NCBI RefSeq assembly: GCF_010365305.1
Contig: NZ_CP048279.1
Location: 744,001-808,000, forward strand
Direction of reading: 5' to 3'
From: Staphylococcus sp. MI 10-1553
GTDB taxonomy: Bacteria; Bacillota; Bacilli; Staphylococcales; Staphylococcaceae
Length of the DNA: 64,000 nt
Part shown: positions 1-8,836 of the stretch, piece after piece
How the letters are laid out: every line of letters begins with the position of its first letter
Numbering within the stretch: the stretch's first letter is position 1
Notes under the pieces: generated by a model
The model's input: the letters and a program-made list of their open reading frames with translations, nothing else
Told to the model about the DNA's origin: nothing
Databases searched by the model: none
Program-made: the position numbers and the translations under genes

Positions 1-107
1 TGAAGTTTTCATACTATCCACTCATTTTAATTTTATGTGCGGTCATTTCAATTCATATTGGTATGTTTAGAAAGCAAAAAAACAATACTGTCGATGAACA
101 AGTATAA
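1..107 (+). CDS. C-terminal end of an unidentified membrane protein (partial)
   Basis: An open frame enters from the left edge and stops at TAA 105-107, giving about 34 residues. It has a hydrophobic stretch (YYPLILILCAVISI) followed by a basic and polar tail ending in DEQV. This looks like the last membrane helix and cytoplasmic tail of a transporter or permease. Too little remains to name the family. It is followed by a strong hairpin at 141-173, which fits a real gene end. Confidence 0.5.
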   Translation, partial: KFSYYPLILILCAVISIHIGMFRKQKNNTVDEQV

Positions 108-140
108 CGGTGCCATATCGGTGTAATGAGGTGTATAGCA

Positions 141-173
141 AGAGGCTGGGACATTATGTTTTCCCAGCCTCTT
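141..173. terminator. Bidirectional terminator with GGCTGGGA arms
   Basis: The arms AGAGGCTGGGA and TCCCAGCCTCT pair perfectly around a short loop and are followed by a T-rich tract. It lies between a rightward gene end and the 3' end of the leftward glycosylase gene, so it can serve both. The same GGCTGGGA core recurs in the clpB terminator and in the ends of the IS1182-family element. Confidence 0.8.
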
Positions 174-190
174 TCCTACTTTTTAAAACT

Positions 191-799
191 TTACCGCCAA
201 GTTTCCTCAATAGGCCACATCTCACTTTTTCGCCTATGTGATACATAAGGATTCCCTTTAACACTATAACGTAAATGGGCAGCTGTCCAATCGCCTTTAT
301 GCGGAATACCGATACGCGGTCCGACTTCGATTTCTCGTGGAAACTTCCGATTTTTCGTATCAATTTTTAAACGCCCTATATTCAACTGACTGCCATCAAT
401 AGAACGAGGAATTTGCATCGCAGCGGTTAACTTTCCAGGTCCATTCGTTAACGCATAACCTTGTCGACCTCGATTATGCTGCATCATTTCAATACCTGCT
501 TCAGGTTGAATGGCACGAATGAGCACACCTTCTGGAATGCCTTTTTCTTGTGTAACAAAATTGATGAGCAAGTGACGGTGCATGACATGTGCATAAATTG
601 TTCCGCCCTGTTGATAGAGTGATTCTACTTTCGGTGTGCGACGTCCTTGATAACCATGTGCAGCCTGATCTTTGAAACCTAAATATGCTTCTGTTTCGAC
701 AATATAGCCACTATAGGTCATTTCTGGTGTTTCATAAATCAATTGAACTCCAAGTAAGTTTTGAGCGGTTTGAATCGTCGGTGGATGAATAAAATCCAT
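191..799 (-). CDS. 3-methyladenine DNA glycosylase (AAG/MPG family)
   Basis: The 202-residue product belongs to the alkyladenine DNA glycosylase family, which removes alkylated purines in base excision repair. The family signatures are visible: VETEAY (about 34-39) with the glutamate that activates water, and NGPGKL (about 119-124). Length is normal. The ATG at 799 is preceded by GGAGG at good spacing. It is a single gene reading leftward, sharing a bidirectional terminator with the gene at the window edge. The family assignment is firm; substrate range is taken from the family. Confidence 0.93.
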   Translation of the reverse strand: MDFIHPPTIQTAQNLLGVQLIYETPEMTYSGYIVETEAYLGFKDQAAHGYQGRRTPKVESLYQQGGTIYAHVMHRHLLINFVTQEKGIPEGVLIRAIQPEAGIEMMQHNRGRQGYALTNGPGKLTAAMQIPRSIDGSQLNIGRLKIDTKNRKFPREIEVGPRIGIPHKGDWTAAHLRYSVKGNPYVSHRRKSEMWPIEETWR

Positions 800-984
800 A
801 GTCGCCTCCGTTTAATTTAAGTATATGTTGCTATTTTACAGGAAATCTCTATTACATTCCACACACGTCATACGATGTAACTTGACGGAAAAACGATATA
901 AAAATTATTTATATAGTATAGCAATAAAAATTGAGTATGGTAGACTAGAAGAGAAATACAACTTATTTAAGGAGGTCATTGAAT

Positions 985-1665
985 TTGGAGACACCTAAAG
1001 TAGGATTTGTTGAAGCTTTTAAATTATTTTGGACAAACTATGTTAATTTTAAAGGGAGAAGTCGTCGGAGTGAGTATTGGTGGGTGATGTTATGGCACGT
1101 CATCATCATCGTCCCAGCGTTCATATTAGGCGTTATTTTATTATTCGTTCCAATTTTAGGTTGGATTATTTCAGTCATTTTGTTTATCGCGATTGGTTTA
1201 TATTCACTCGCAACAATTATTCCGAATCTTGCATTAACAGTGAGACGGTTTCATGATGTCGGTTTTTCTATGCTGATTCCGATTTTATCGTTCATTGTAG
1301 GTATTATTTACAATATCGCCAGTGCTTTCACACAGCAAGATACGTTATTCCAAGATGAATCGACATCGACTAAAGTGAGTATTGTGAGTGAATTTGCATT
1401 TATTCCGGACTGGATTGCATACACGTTAATGGCGATCAGTATCATTTTAAGCTTAGTGACGTTTATTGTTTGTTTATTGGATAGTAAAGAACAAGACAAT
1501 CAATACGGACCATCACCGAAATACGGTCGTCAATATGTAGGTCATCATCGAGATAATGGCGGTATGGCGTATCAACATGATAATCGCAATGACACAATGA
1601 CGCAACAAGATGAACTACGGGATATTGAAGAAACGGAAAAGAAAGACGATCCATATCGTTATTAA
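985..1665 (+). CDS. DUF805 family membrane protein
   Basis: This protein of about 226 residues has the DUF805 pattern. An N-terminal segment contains FKGRSRRSEYWWV, then come several hydrophobic helices, the NLALTVRRFHDVG motif (about 85-95), and a charged hydrophilic C-terminal tail. The function of the family is unknown. A TTG at 979 is possible, but it lies only 3 bases after the AAGGAGG ribosome site. The TTG at 985 has 9-base spacing, so that start is preferred. It is a single-gene unit ending in a strong terminator. Confidence 0.85.
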   Translation: METPKVGFVEAFKLFWTNYVNFKGRSRRSEYWWVMLWHVIIIVPAFILGVILLFVPILGWIISVILFIAIGLYSLATIIPNLALTVRRFHDVGFSMLIPILSFIVGIIYNIASAFTQQDTLFQDESTSTKVSIVSEFAFIPDWIAYTLMAISIILSLVTFIVCLLDSKEQDNQYGPSPKYGRQYVGHHRDNGGMAYQHDNRNDTMTQQDELRDIEETEKKDDPYRY

Positions 1666-1677
1666 TAAACGCAGTAT

Positions 1678-1716
1678 AAAGACTTTTGCAGTAATGATGC
1701 TGTAAAAGTCTTTTAT
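1678..1716 (+). terminator. Rho-independent terminator after the DUF805 gene
   Basis: A 14-bp stem begins AAAGACTTTTGCAG, has an 8-base loop, and is followed by a T-rich run. Confidence 0.85.
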
Positions 1717-1878
1717 TATATCGACGCATCCAATAAATAGTAAAAATTCATGATTAACTCGTCATATCGGTAATGGTTATGATGAGCGCGGAGATTCATT
1801 TAAAAGGGTAGGATTTTGAGTTATACATCCGTAGCTCTATTGGTTATATCGAGGTTTTGTAATTTAAATACGTCATTT

Positions 1879-1919
1879 TGACAAATATACTTGTCATTTT
1901 GTTGTGAATAAGATATATT
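1879..1919 (+). promoter_or_regulatory. Promoter of the ABC exporter with overlapping inverted repeat
   Basis: TTGTCA at 1891-1896 and TATATT at 1914-1919 are 17 bases apart, a good SigA-type promoter for the downstream natAB-like pair. TGACAA (1879-1884) and TTGTCA (1891-1896) form a perfect 6-bp inverted repeat that includes the -35 box, so a repressor could bind there. The regulator is not known. Confidence 0.5.
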
Positions 1920-1953
1920 CAATGTAAGCGTAAAAAAGAAGGAGTGTGCAGCG

Positions 1954-2853
1954 ATGTCATTGAAAATTGAGCAAGTCACGAAGAAATTTGGTCAATTTAC
2001 CGCAGTGAATCAGATTTCTTTTGAACTTGAAAAAGGGAAAATGTTAGGATTTTTAGGACGCAATGGGGCTGGTAAAACAACGACATTCCGTATGATTTTA
2101 GGATTGTCTGAGCCGACTGAAGGACGTATTACATATAACGGCCGCGTGATTGACCACACGATGTACGATCATATCGGCTATTTACCAGAAGAACGTGGTT
2201 TACATCCGAAATTGACAGTTACACAAGAGCTGACGTATTTAGCGACATTAAAAGGAATGGACAAAGCCGCGATTCGTAAGGCGATTGATTATTGGTTGGA
2301 ACGCTTTAAAATTACTGAAAATCGCGATAAAAAAATTGAAGCACTTTCAAAAGGGAATCAACAAAAAGTGCAATTGTTGGCGAGTATGTTGCATGAACCT
2401 GAACTGTTGATTTTAGACGAACCATTTAGTGGACTCGATCCAGTGAACGTCGAGTTGTTGAAGCAAGCGGTGAAAGATTTGAATGCGCAAGGGACAACAA
2501 TCATTTTTAGTTCGCACCGTATGGAACATATTGAAGAACTTTGTGATGCGGTGTGCATTTTAAATCGTGGTGAGATGGTCGTTCAAGGTGACATTCCATC
2601 TGTTAAAGAAAGTGTCGGCTATAAACGTGTCGTTGTGGATGCACCGTATGATTTATCAGAAGTGGCGTCGTTACCAGGTGTATTACATCATAAAGTCGTT
2701 AAAACAGAAAACTTCTTCACAGTGTCGGACGAAGCGGTGGCAGAAGCTATCTTTGAAGTTGTACAACAAAAAGGGTACGCGAAGAGATTTCAATTGATGG
2801 AACCGACCATGAATGAAATCTTTATCGAGAAAGTAGGTGATTTAGATGCGTAA
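1954..2853 (+). CDS. ABC transporter ATPase (NatA/YhaQ-like)
   Basis: The 299-residue protein is the ATPase of an ABC-2 type exporter. It carries Walker A GRNGAGKTT (35-43), the signature LSKGNQQ (131-137), Walker B LLILDEP (151-157) and the switch histidine in FSSHRMEHIEE. The C-terminal third is the extra domain found in NatA-type ATPases. It overlaps the permease gene by 8 bases, so the two are translationally coupled. Relatives include B. subtilis NatA (sodium extrusion) and YhaQ. The substrate here cannot be read from sequence. Confidence 0.9.
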   Translation: MSLKIEQVTKKFGQFTAVNQISFELEKGKMLGFLGRNGAGKTTTFRMILGLSEPTEGRITYNGRVIDHTMYDHIGYLPEERGLHPKLTVTQELTYLATLKGMDKAAIRKAIDYWLERFKITENRDKKIEALSKGNQQKVQLLASMLHEPELLILDEPFSGLDPVNVELLKQAVKDLNAQGTTIIFSSHRMEHIEELCDAVCILNRGEMVVQGDIPSVKESVGYKRVVVDAPYDLSEVASLPGVLHHKVVKTENFFTVSDEAVAEAIFEVVQQKGYAKRFQLMEPTMNEIFIEKVGDLDA

Positions 2854-4090
2854 GTTTGCTGCTACATTTAAATTGACGTATTTTAAAAAGTTAAAAGCAA
2901 GATCGTTTATTGTCTCAACCGTGATGATGATGTTGATTATTACAGGCGCAGCGAATTTCGATAAAATTATAAAGCTATTTGATGGTGGCAGTGAAAATGT
3001 CGCGATTGTGACGCAAGATACGGCATTGTACCAACAAGTAAAAGGGCAATTGTCGGCCATTAATAAAGATGTTCATTATGAAAAACTGTCAGAAAATGAG
3101 GCTAAAAAGCAGCTTAAGCAGGAAGAGATTGACCAGGCGTATGTGATTCATGAGGATAAGCAACATGCATTAACAGGTACGATTTTAAGTACATCGTCAC
3201 CTTCTGACAATGATAAAGGGACATTACAAGCCGTATTGACGCAACTTCAAACGCAAAAAATCGCACAAGATCTCGGCTTACAAGGGCGTGACTTACAAAG
3301 ATTACAAAGTCAAAGTCAAATCGACAATACGATTATTCAAAAATCAGGGCATGAAAATAGTAGTGCGTCTGAGGATGAGCAAGATTTCGCGAAAATTATT
3401 ACGATGATAGGCACATTTTTAATGTTCTTTATCGTCTTTAACTATGCCCAACAAATCGCTACAGAAGTGGCTACAGAAAAAACGTCACGTGTATCAGAAA
3501 TGATTATTACAAGTGTGAAACCGACGACACATATTATGGCAAAAATTGCAGGGGTATTAGCACTGGCATTCACACAAATCGTCATTTTAGTCCTAACTTT
3601 TGTCGCGAATTACTTTATTTTTGATTTGAAATCGATGTTCGGTTCAGTGAATTTATCGCTCACGCCACATCTGACAAGATTGATCGTTTTCGGTGTCATT
3701 TTCTTAATTTTGGGCATTTTAAGTTATGTTATTTTAGCAGCGATACTCGGTAATTTAACTGCCCGTATTGAAGATTTAGCACAATCGTTAATGCCGATGA
3801 CGTTCTTGATTATGGCAGCATTCTATGCAGGCTATTTTGGCTCATTCAATCCGGACAATGTTTTTATTAACATTATGAGTTATGTGCCGTTCTTTTCGCC
3901 ATTCGTGACTTTTTCAAGATTAGCGTTAACGACGACACCAACGTTTGAAGCGATTATTACAGTGATTATCCATGTTCTGCTCATCGGTGTATTACTCTTC
4001 CTTGCAGCGAAATCATATAAAAATGCAGTATTATCGTTTGAAAAAGGTTGGAAAAATGTATTAAAGCGCGCGTTTCAACGTGAACAGTAA
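2846..4090 (+). CDS. ABC-2 type transporter permease (NatB/YhaP-like)
   Basis: The 414-residue partner of the preceding ATPase has one N-terminal helix (about 20-38), a long soluble domain (about 40-175), then five or six C-terminal helices. This is the ABC2_membrane_3 layout of NatB and YhaP. The ATEVATEKTSRVSEMIITSV segment after the second helix is typical of the family. It starts inside the ATPase gene and ends at a strong terminator. Exporter function is well supported; the transported molecule is unknown. Confidence 0.88.
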   Translation: MRKFAATFKLTYFKKLKARSFIVSTVMMMLIITGAANFDKIIKLFDGGSENVAIVTQDTALYQQVKGQLSAINKDVHYEKLSENEAKKQLKQEEIDQAYVIHEDKQHALTGTILSTSSPSDNDKGTLQAVLTQLQTQKIAQDLGLQGRDLQRLQSQSQIDNTIIQKSGHENSSASEDEQDFAKIITMIGTFLMFFIVFNYAQQIATEVATEKTSRVSEMIITSVKPTTHIMAKIAGVLALAFTQIVILVLTFVANYFIFDLKSMFGSVNLSLTPHLTRLIVFGVIFLILGILSYVILAAILGNLTARIEDLAQSLMPMTFLIMAAFYAGYFGSFNPDNVFINIMSYVPFFSPFVTFSRLALTTTPTFEAIITVIIHVLLIGVLLFLAAKSYKNAVLSFEKGWKNVLKRAFQREQ

Positions 4091-4104
4091 AATTTGAAGT
4101 GATG

Positions 4105-4141
4105 AAAGACTATCGATGCAGCTTGTGTCGGTAGTCTTTTC
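4105..4141 (+). terminator. Terminator after the ABC exporter
   Basis: AAAGACTATCGA pairs with TCGGTAGTCTTT (one wobble) and is followed by T residues. Confidence 0.8.
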
Positions 4142-4241
4142 AATGGCTTGAAATAGGGTTTGCGTGACACAATAAGAAATTATTACCCACTTGTTTGTCG
4201 GAAACTGATACAATAGAGTAAAAGTAATATGAGGTGAAGAT

Positions 4242-4574
4242 GTGAACTTTTTATATTCCACAGCAATTTTTATCATAGCGGGGTTGTGTGAAATTGGCGG
4301 TGGGTATCTCATATGGCTATGGCTACGTGCGGATCGTCCATTTTGGCTTGGATGGATAGGGGGCATCGTATTGATTTTATACGGTATCGTTGCGACCTTC
4401 CAATCATTTCCTACTTTTGGACGTGTGTATGCAGCTTATGGCGGCGTTTTTATTGTCATGAGTCTATTATGGGCGTATTGGATTGATAAAGAGCCACCAG
4501 ATAAATTTGATATCATCGGCGGCGTGGTTTGTATCATAGGGGTTTTAATCATGGTGCTGCCGGCAAGAGGGTAA
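4242..4574 (+). CDS. YnfA family (UPF0060) small membrane protein
   Basis: The 110-residue protein has four predicted helices and the YnfA/UPF0060 signature [17 protein letters not shown] near the N terminus. It also has [13 protein letters not shown]-like [11 protein letters not shown] and a C-terminal glycine-rich helix. The family resembles small multidrug resistance proteins, but its role is not established. The GTG start at 4242 follows GAGGTG. galM begins 34 bases downstream without a terminator, so the two may share a transcript. Confidence 0.9.
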   Translation: MNFLYSTAIFIIAGLCEIGGGYLIWLWLRADRPFWLGWIGGIVLILYGIVATFQSFPTFGRVYAAYGGVFIVMSLLWAYWIDKEPPDKFDIIGGVVCIIGVLIMVLPARG

Positions 4575-4608
4575 ACCTTGGGAGAGCGTAAAGGAGTAAA
4601 GAATCGCA

Positions 4609-5634
4609 ATGAATATTAACATTGAACAACAATCTAACGGAATTGAACTCATTAAGATTGAAAATAAGGAAAGTAAAATTGTTTTCATGAATTATGGTGC
4701 GCGCATTGTAAGTTGGAAAATTGGAGATAATAATATTGTACTTGGAAATGAAGTGGAAGCGGATGAATTTTATCCACACAATCCATTTTATTTCGGTGCA
4801 ACGGTCGGACGTTTTGGGGGACGTATTGCGAAAGGTCAATTTGAATTAAATGGTCAAACGTATCAATTAGAACAAAATGATGGTGATAATCATTTACATG
4901 GCGGATTACAAGGACTATCTGATCGCTTATTTGATTATGAAATCACTGAAAACGAAACAGAAGAAAATGTGCAAGTTCATTTTATGACAACAGTGAAGCA
5001 AGATGAAGATCATTACCCGGGAAATATAGATATTAAAGTCGTCTTTACGTATGATGCTTCGAAAACGTGGACAGTGGAATATTTTGCGGAGTCTGATGCG
5101 GATACATTGTTCAACCCAATGAACCACGTTTACTTTAATTTGAATCGTGACAACAAAGTCGTGGATAATCACGTCATTGCAAGTGAAAAATTACAGATGT
5201 TTCCGTTAGACGCGTCAGGCATGCCAGTGTTAGAGCCGATTGACTTAGCAGTGACAATGGGCAGTCATGAAATTGAACTTGCGACATTATTCGATACCGA
5301 AGATGCCCATATTCAAAAACAAGTCACAACACGCGGTGGACTCGATCATCCGTTTGAAGTGAAGGATGGCAAGATGACAATTTCAAACCGTGATTTAGTA
5401 TTACATGTTGAGACGGATACACCACAAATTGTGATGTACACATTAAATGATTCTGAAGATTGGAAAAGTCGTATGAATATTTTTAAACCACATTCGGGAA
5501 TTACTGTAGAAACACAAAGTGTACCGAACGATATTAATCTTTTCGGAGCATCTGCATATTCAGTGTTAAAAGCGCATACACCTTTTTACTCTAAAACAAG
5601 TTATCAAGTGGAATTAAAGCCAAAAGACGCATAA
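4609..5634 (+). CDS. galM: Aldose 1-epimerase
   Basis: The 341-residue protein matches galactose mutarotase, which interconverts the alpha and beta anomers of aldoses before the Leloir pathway. Visible landmarks are the substrate-binding GRFGGRI (68-74), NHLHGG with His95 and His97, NPMNHVYFNL with the catalytic histidine, and GITVETQ near the C terminus with the catalytic glutamate. The ATG at 4609 has AAAGGAG upstream. No other galactose gene is nearby. Confidence 0.92.
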   Translation: MNINIEQQSNGIELIKIENKESKIVFMNYGARIVSWKIGDNNIVLGNEVEADEFYPHNPFYFGATVGRFGGRIAKGQFELNGQTYQLEQNDGDNHLHGGLQGLSDRLFDYEITENETEENVQVHFMTTVKQDEDHYPGNIDIKVVFTYDASKTWTVEYFAESDADTLFNPMNHVYFNLNRDNKVVDNHVIASEKLQMFPLDASGMPVLEPIDLAVTMGSHEIELATLFDTEDAHIQKQVTTRGGLDHPFEVKDGKMTISNRDLVLHVETDTPQIVMYTLNDSEDWKSRMNIFKPHSGITVETQSVPNDINLFGASAYSVLKAHTPFYSKTSYQVELKPKDA

Positions 5635-5653
5635 TCACACTTAAAACATCAAT

Positions 5654-5695
5654 AAAAGAACAAGCTATCCATCATAGACAGCTTGTTCTTTTTTT
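5654..5695 (+). terminator. Terminator after galM
   Basis: AGAACAAGCT and AGCTTGTTCT form a strong stem followed by seven T residues. Confidence 0.85.
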
Positions 5696-5787
5696 ACTCA
5701 TTTTTACCTGCCTCTATGGAATGTGCAAACGACAAAGTCTCACTTTCGCCTTAAAAAGTGAAGCAACCGAGCCCATTCAATCAAACG

Positions 5788-6435
5788 TTACTGATTTAAC
5801 ATTTTTTCTAAAACACTTTTTCGTTTTTCTGTGAGATATGGGTTGTTGAGTGCAGATGCAATACGTTCTTTGTTTTTTCTGTCATTGTAATAAATGTCAT
5901 TCAATTCTTGCACAGATAAACGAGTTGATTCAGGTGCATGTTTGACTAACGATAAATGACTATTTGGAGAAACGAAACCTTCTTTAATCACACGGAAATA
6001 ACAGCCAGTTTTCCCTGATTTCGACATGTCTTTAACGAGTCTAGGGTAGCCATATTTGTTTTGAAGTTTCCAACAAGGCTCGCGTATTTCTGACACTTCG
6101 ATAATCGCTTCACCTAAACGATATTGATCACCGAAAAAGAGTTCAGTTTCATCAATAGCATATACAGTAATGTTCTCACCAAATAGCGCTGAATCAGGTA
6201 AGGGGTGAATCACGTCTTGCCACATTGCATAGTTCGATTTACTGTATAAACAAACCGCTTTGTCGGGACCTCCATGATCTTTGTACTCTTGCTCGTCTTC
6301 TACAAATCCAGTCCGAGAAAGCCACATTTTTTCTTGAATGGGCTTTTTATTCAAAGCACTTTCCATAGGACGTCTGTCTTCGTATTGCAATGATTCGATT
6401 TTGCCAGTCGATATCGCATAAATTGCATAATTCAT
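5788..6435 (-). CDS. MOSC domain protein (YiiM-like)
   Basis: The 215-residue protein is a stand-alone MOSC protein. The domain is also found at the C terminus of molybdenum cofactor sulfurases. SRTGFVEDEQEYKDHGGPDK carries the HGGPDKA motif near residue 58. FGENIT and EVSEIREPCWKL, with the conserved cysteine, lie in the middle. The C-terminal 50 residues resemble the 3-alpha extension of YiiM proteins. The frame opens at a GTG (6444) that lies inside the GGAGGG ribosome site, so the ATG at 6435 is the better start. The physiological substrate is uncertain; YiiM of E. coli reduces N-hydroxylated compounds. Confidence 0.87.
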   Translation of the reverse strand: MNYAIYAISTGKIESLQYEDRRPMESALNKKPIQEKMWLSRTGFVEDEQEYKDHGGPDKAVCLYSKSNYAMWQDVIHPLPDSALFGENITVYAIDETELFFGDQYRLGEAIIEVSEIREPCWKLQNKYGYPRLVKDMSKSGKTGCYFRVIKEGFVSPNSHLSLVKHAPESTRLSVQELNDIYYNDRKNKERIASALNNPYLTEKRKSVLEKMLNQ

Positions 6436-6560
6436 TGAAATCACCCTCCATCCTTATCTTACTGTAATTTTAGCGTAATTTGTTGCGTTCGTCATGGTTT
6501 TTCGGCGTAAATGTTGTACAATAATGTTAATATAATAAGTCATAATGAAGGAGTGGGCTC

Positions 6561-7256
6561 ATGAGTAATAAACAACTTAAACTAATGACGCTAGATGAAG
6601 CTGTCAGTCGTATTAAAGACGGCATGACGGTTGGGATTGGTACAGGCAGTACAGTAGAGTTACTTGTGCCTAAAATTGCGGAATTGATTCATGAAAAGGG
6701 GTACCAATTGATTGGCGTGTGCACATCAGAACGCACGGAAAATCAAGCGAAATCATTGAACATTCCGATTGCACATATTAACGACGTACAACATATTGAT
6801 ATCGCGATAGATGGTGCTGACGAAATCGATCCAAAACTAAACTTGATAAAAGGTGGAGGCGGTGCACTGTTCCGTGAAAAAGTCGTGGACACTTTTGCTG
6901 ACCGATTTATCGTCATTGCCGACCAATCGAAACGAGTTGATTATTTAGGTCAAACTTTTAAATTGCCAGTTGAAGTAGACCGCTTTAATTGGAAACAAGT
7001 GGCACAGTTCATCGAAAAAGAATATGATATTGAAGTGACACGTCGAATGGTGGAACATACGCCGTTTATTACAGATAACGGCAACTATATTTTAGATTGT
7101 GCTTTGAATCGAGAAATTGATCCGTATCAGGTGCATGAGTTTTTAATTCATCTTGTCGGTGTATTGGAGACGGGGTACTTTTTAGATACAGTAGAAGAAG
7201 CTATTGTAGGGACTGAACAAGGTGTGAAACTGATAAAGCTGTCAGATATTAAATAA
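6561..7256 (+). CDS. rpiA: Ribose-5-phosphate isomerase A
   Basis: The 231-residue enzyme interconverts ribose-5-phosphate and ribulose-5-phosphate in the pentose phosphate pathway. All RpiA signatures are present: GIGTGST (25-31) for phosphate binding, DGADEID (84-90) with the catalytic aspartates, and KGGGGALFREK (97-107) with the catalytic glutamate and lysine. An ATG with GGAGTG upstream sets the start. It stands alone and is followed by a strong terminator, beyond which the insertion elements begin. Confidence 0.95.
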   Translation: MSNKQLKLMTLDEAVSRIKDGMTVGIGTGSTVELLVPKIAELIHEKGYQLIGVCTSERTENQAKSLNIPIAHINDVQHIDIAIDGADEIDPKLNLIKGGGGALFREKVVDTFADRFIVIADQSKRVDYLGQTFKLPVEVDRFNWKQVAQFIEKEYDIEVTRRMVEHTPFITDNGNYILDCALNREIDPYQVHEFLIHLVGVLETGYFLDTVEEAIVGTEQGVKLIKLSDIK

Positions 7257-7280
7257 ATCATAAGAAAACATACTAAGATT

Positions 7281-7327
7281 AGCTGTGAAGAAATTTATGA
7301 CGATAGATTTCTTCACAGCTATTTTTT
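7281..7327 (+). terminator. Terminator after rpiA
   Basis: The stem AGCTGTGAAGAAAT / ATTTCTTCACAGCT has a 15-base loop and an AT6 tail. The chromosomal side of the IS110 insertion probably ends just after it. Confidence 0.85.
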
Positions 7328-7512
7328 ATAGTTGTAGAGAGAAGTAGATCGCGCAGTCCCTTGGATCTTTGAATCCGTAATGTAAACTGATCAGCTTTAC
7401 TCTCCTTTTGAAATTCGATTGAAGTATGTTGGGTTTTAGAAACCGTGTATAGGAAAATGAAATGAAAAAGGCTAAGTAAAGTTAAAATCTTCTCAATTCA
7501 ATAGAGAAAGGT
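7328..7512 (+). ncRNA. Candidate bridge-RNA region of the IS110 element
   Basis: Known IS110-group elements transcribe a structured guide (bridge) RNA from the non-coding left end upstream of the transposase. This gap has the right position and size. It holds small self-complementary segments: AGATC/GATCT about 7347-7370, and GTAAA/TTTAC around the palindrome CTGATCAG near 7380-7400. No covariance model was run and no donor or target loop was proven, so this is a positional prediction. Confidence 0.35.
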
Positions 7513-8721
7513 ATGATTTTTATTAACTGTTTAGGTATTGATATCAGTAAGTCAGAAAGTGTGGTCGCACATTATAAGGATGAAGTTTTCGTTAAAGAAT
7601 TGGTCATTCAAAATAATCAAAATGGCTATCGTTATCTTAAAAATGATATCAAGCATCTTGATTCCCTGTTTATCCTCTTTGAATCAACAGGTGTTTATTC
7701 AAGAGGTATGAAACACTTTTGTGAAATTCACAAAATAAATTACTTAGAAATGAACCCCCTAGAAGCCAAGTTTAAAACAAATTCGTTAAGATCATGGAAA
7801 ACAGATAAGTCAGACGCACATAAACTCGCACTTCTTGCCTTTAGAATGAAAGATTCAAAGGTACAACGTCATCCTGAAGAGATCTACTTTGAACTGAGAG
7901 AACGTGCGCGCTTTCACTTAGAAATGGAGATCAACCAAAATTGTCTCAAAGTTGAGTTAGTCGAAACACTACATCAAACATTTCCAGGGTTAGAAAAGTT
8001 ATTTACTAACAGATATTCAAAAATCGCATTAAATATAGCTAAAGCATTTCCTCATCCTGATTATGTAAGTATTTTGACTCATGATGAATTGGTGGAAAAA
8101 GTACTTCATTCAACTGATAAAGGCATTTCAATTAAAAAAGCGCACAAGTATGCCAAAAAATTAATTGAAATAAAGAATAATAGTTTTCCGAATGTGCGCA
8201 AGTCTTCTTTCCTCCTACAAAAAGTCCAATACTTATGCGACAAACTGCTTATTGGGATAGAAGAAATGAAAGCATTTAATCAGGAAATGATTGATTTAGC
8301 TAAAAATACAACTGAGTTTGAAAATATTATTTCAATTCCTGGCATCGGAGAACTCACAGCTACATTGCTTATTGGGGAACTTGGAGATATTAGAGAATTC
8401 AAAACAAATAAACAACTGAATGCATTTGTAGGCATTGATATTAAACGTTACCAATCAGGAACTTCAAAGAGTCGAGATACGATTAATAAAAGAGGAAATA
8501 AAAAAGCAAGGCGTTTATTGTATTTAATCACTATGAACATTCTTAGGGGAAGAAATCATTATCAAAGCCATATTGTGGATTATTATTATAAATTAAGAGA
8601 GCAGCCTCATGGGAAACCCCACAAGACTGCCGTAATAGCGAGTATCAATCGCTTATTAAAGACCATTCACTACTTGATAGTCAATGATAAATTATATGAT
8701 TATCAGAAAGCACCACACTAA
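7513..8721 (+). CDS. IS110-family transposase (DEDD recombinase)
   Basis: The 402-residue protein has the two-domain IS110 layout. The N-terminal RuvC-like domain contains GIDISK (Asp10), FESTG (Glu57) and TDKSDAHK (Asp98, Asp101), which supply the DEDD residues. The C-terminal Transposase_20 domain contains the helix-hairpin-helix-like SIPGIGELTA, the catalytic-serine candidate segment SGTSKSR, and NKRGNKKARRLLY. It is intact. The ATG at 7513 has an AGAAAGG ribosome site only two bases away, so translation may be weak, as is common for transposases. Confidence 0.93.
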   Translation: MIFINCLGIDISKSESVVAHYKDEVFVKELVIQNNQNGYRYLKNDIKHLDSLFILFESTGVYSRGMKHFCEIHKINYLEMNPLEAKFKTNSLRSWKTDKSDAHKLALLAFRMKDSKVQRHPEEIYFELRERARFHLEMEINQNCLKVELVETLHQTFPGLEKLFTNRYSKIALNIAKAFPHPDYVSILTHDELVEKVLHSTDKGISIKKAHKYAKKLIEIKNNSFPNVRKSSFLLQKVQYLCDKLLIGIEEMKAFNQEMIDLAKNTTEFENIISIPGIGELTATLLIGELGDIREFKTNKQLNAFVGIDIKRYQSGTSKSRDTINKRGNKKARRLLYLITMNILRGRNHYQSHIVDYYYKLREQPHGKPHKTAVIASINRLLKTIHYLIVNDKLYDYQKAPH

Positions 8722-8836
8722 CGAAACCACATAATCATATACATCATAACACCTTATTCAAAAAAGTAAAAATTGGACGGTCTAGTTCAGTAATGTCAAT
8801 TTCACTTATTGAACCCTTGACAAATCGTAGGAATAA

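Larger units (their letters stand above)
7328..8836 (+). mobile_element. IS110-family insertion sequence (ends approximate)
   Basis: A single transposase gene with about 185 bp of non-coding DNA on its left and about 115 bp on its right sits between the rpiA terminator and the left end of the IS1182-type element. IS110 elements lack clear terminal inverted repeats and usually make no target duplication, so exact ends cannot be set by eye. An empty-site comparison would give them. Confidence 0.65.
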
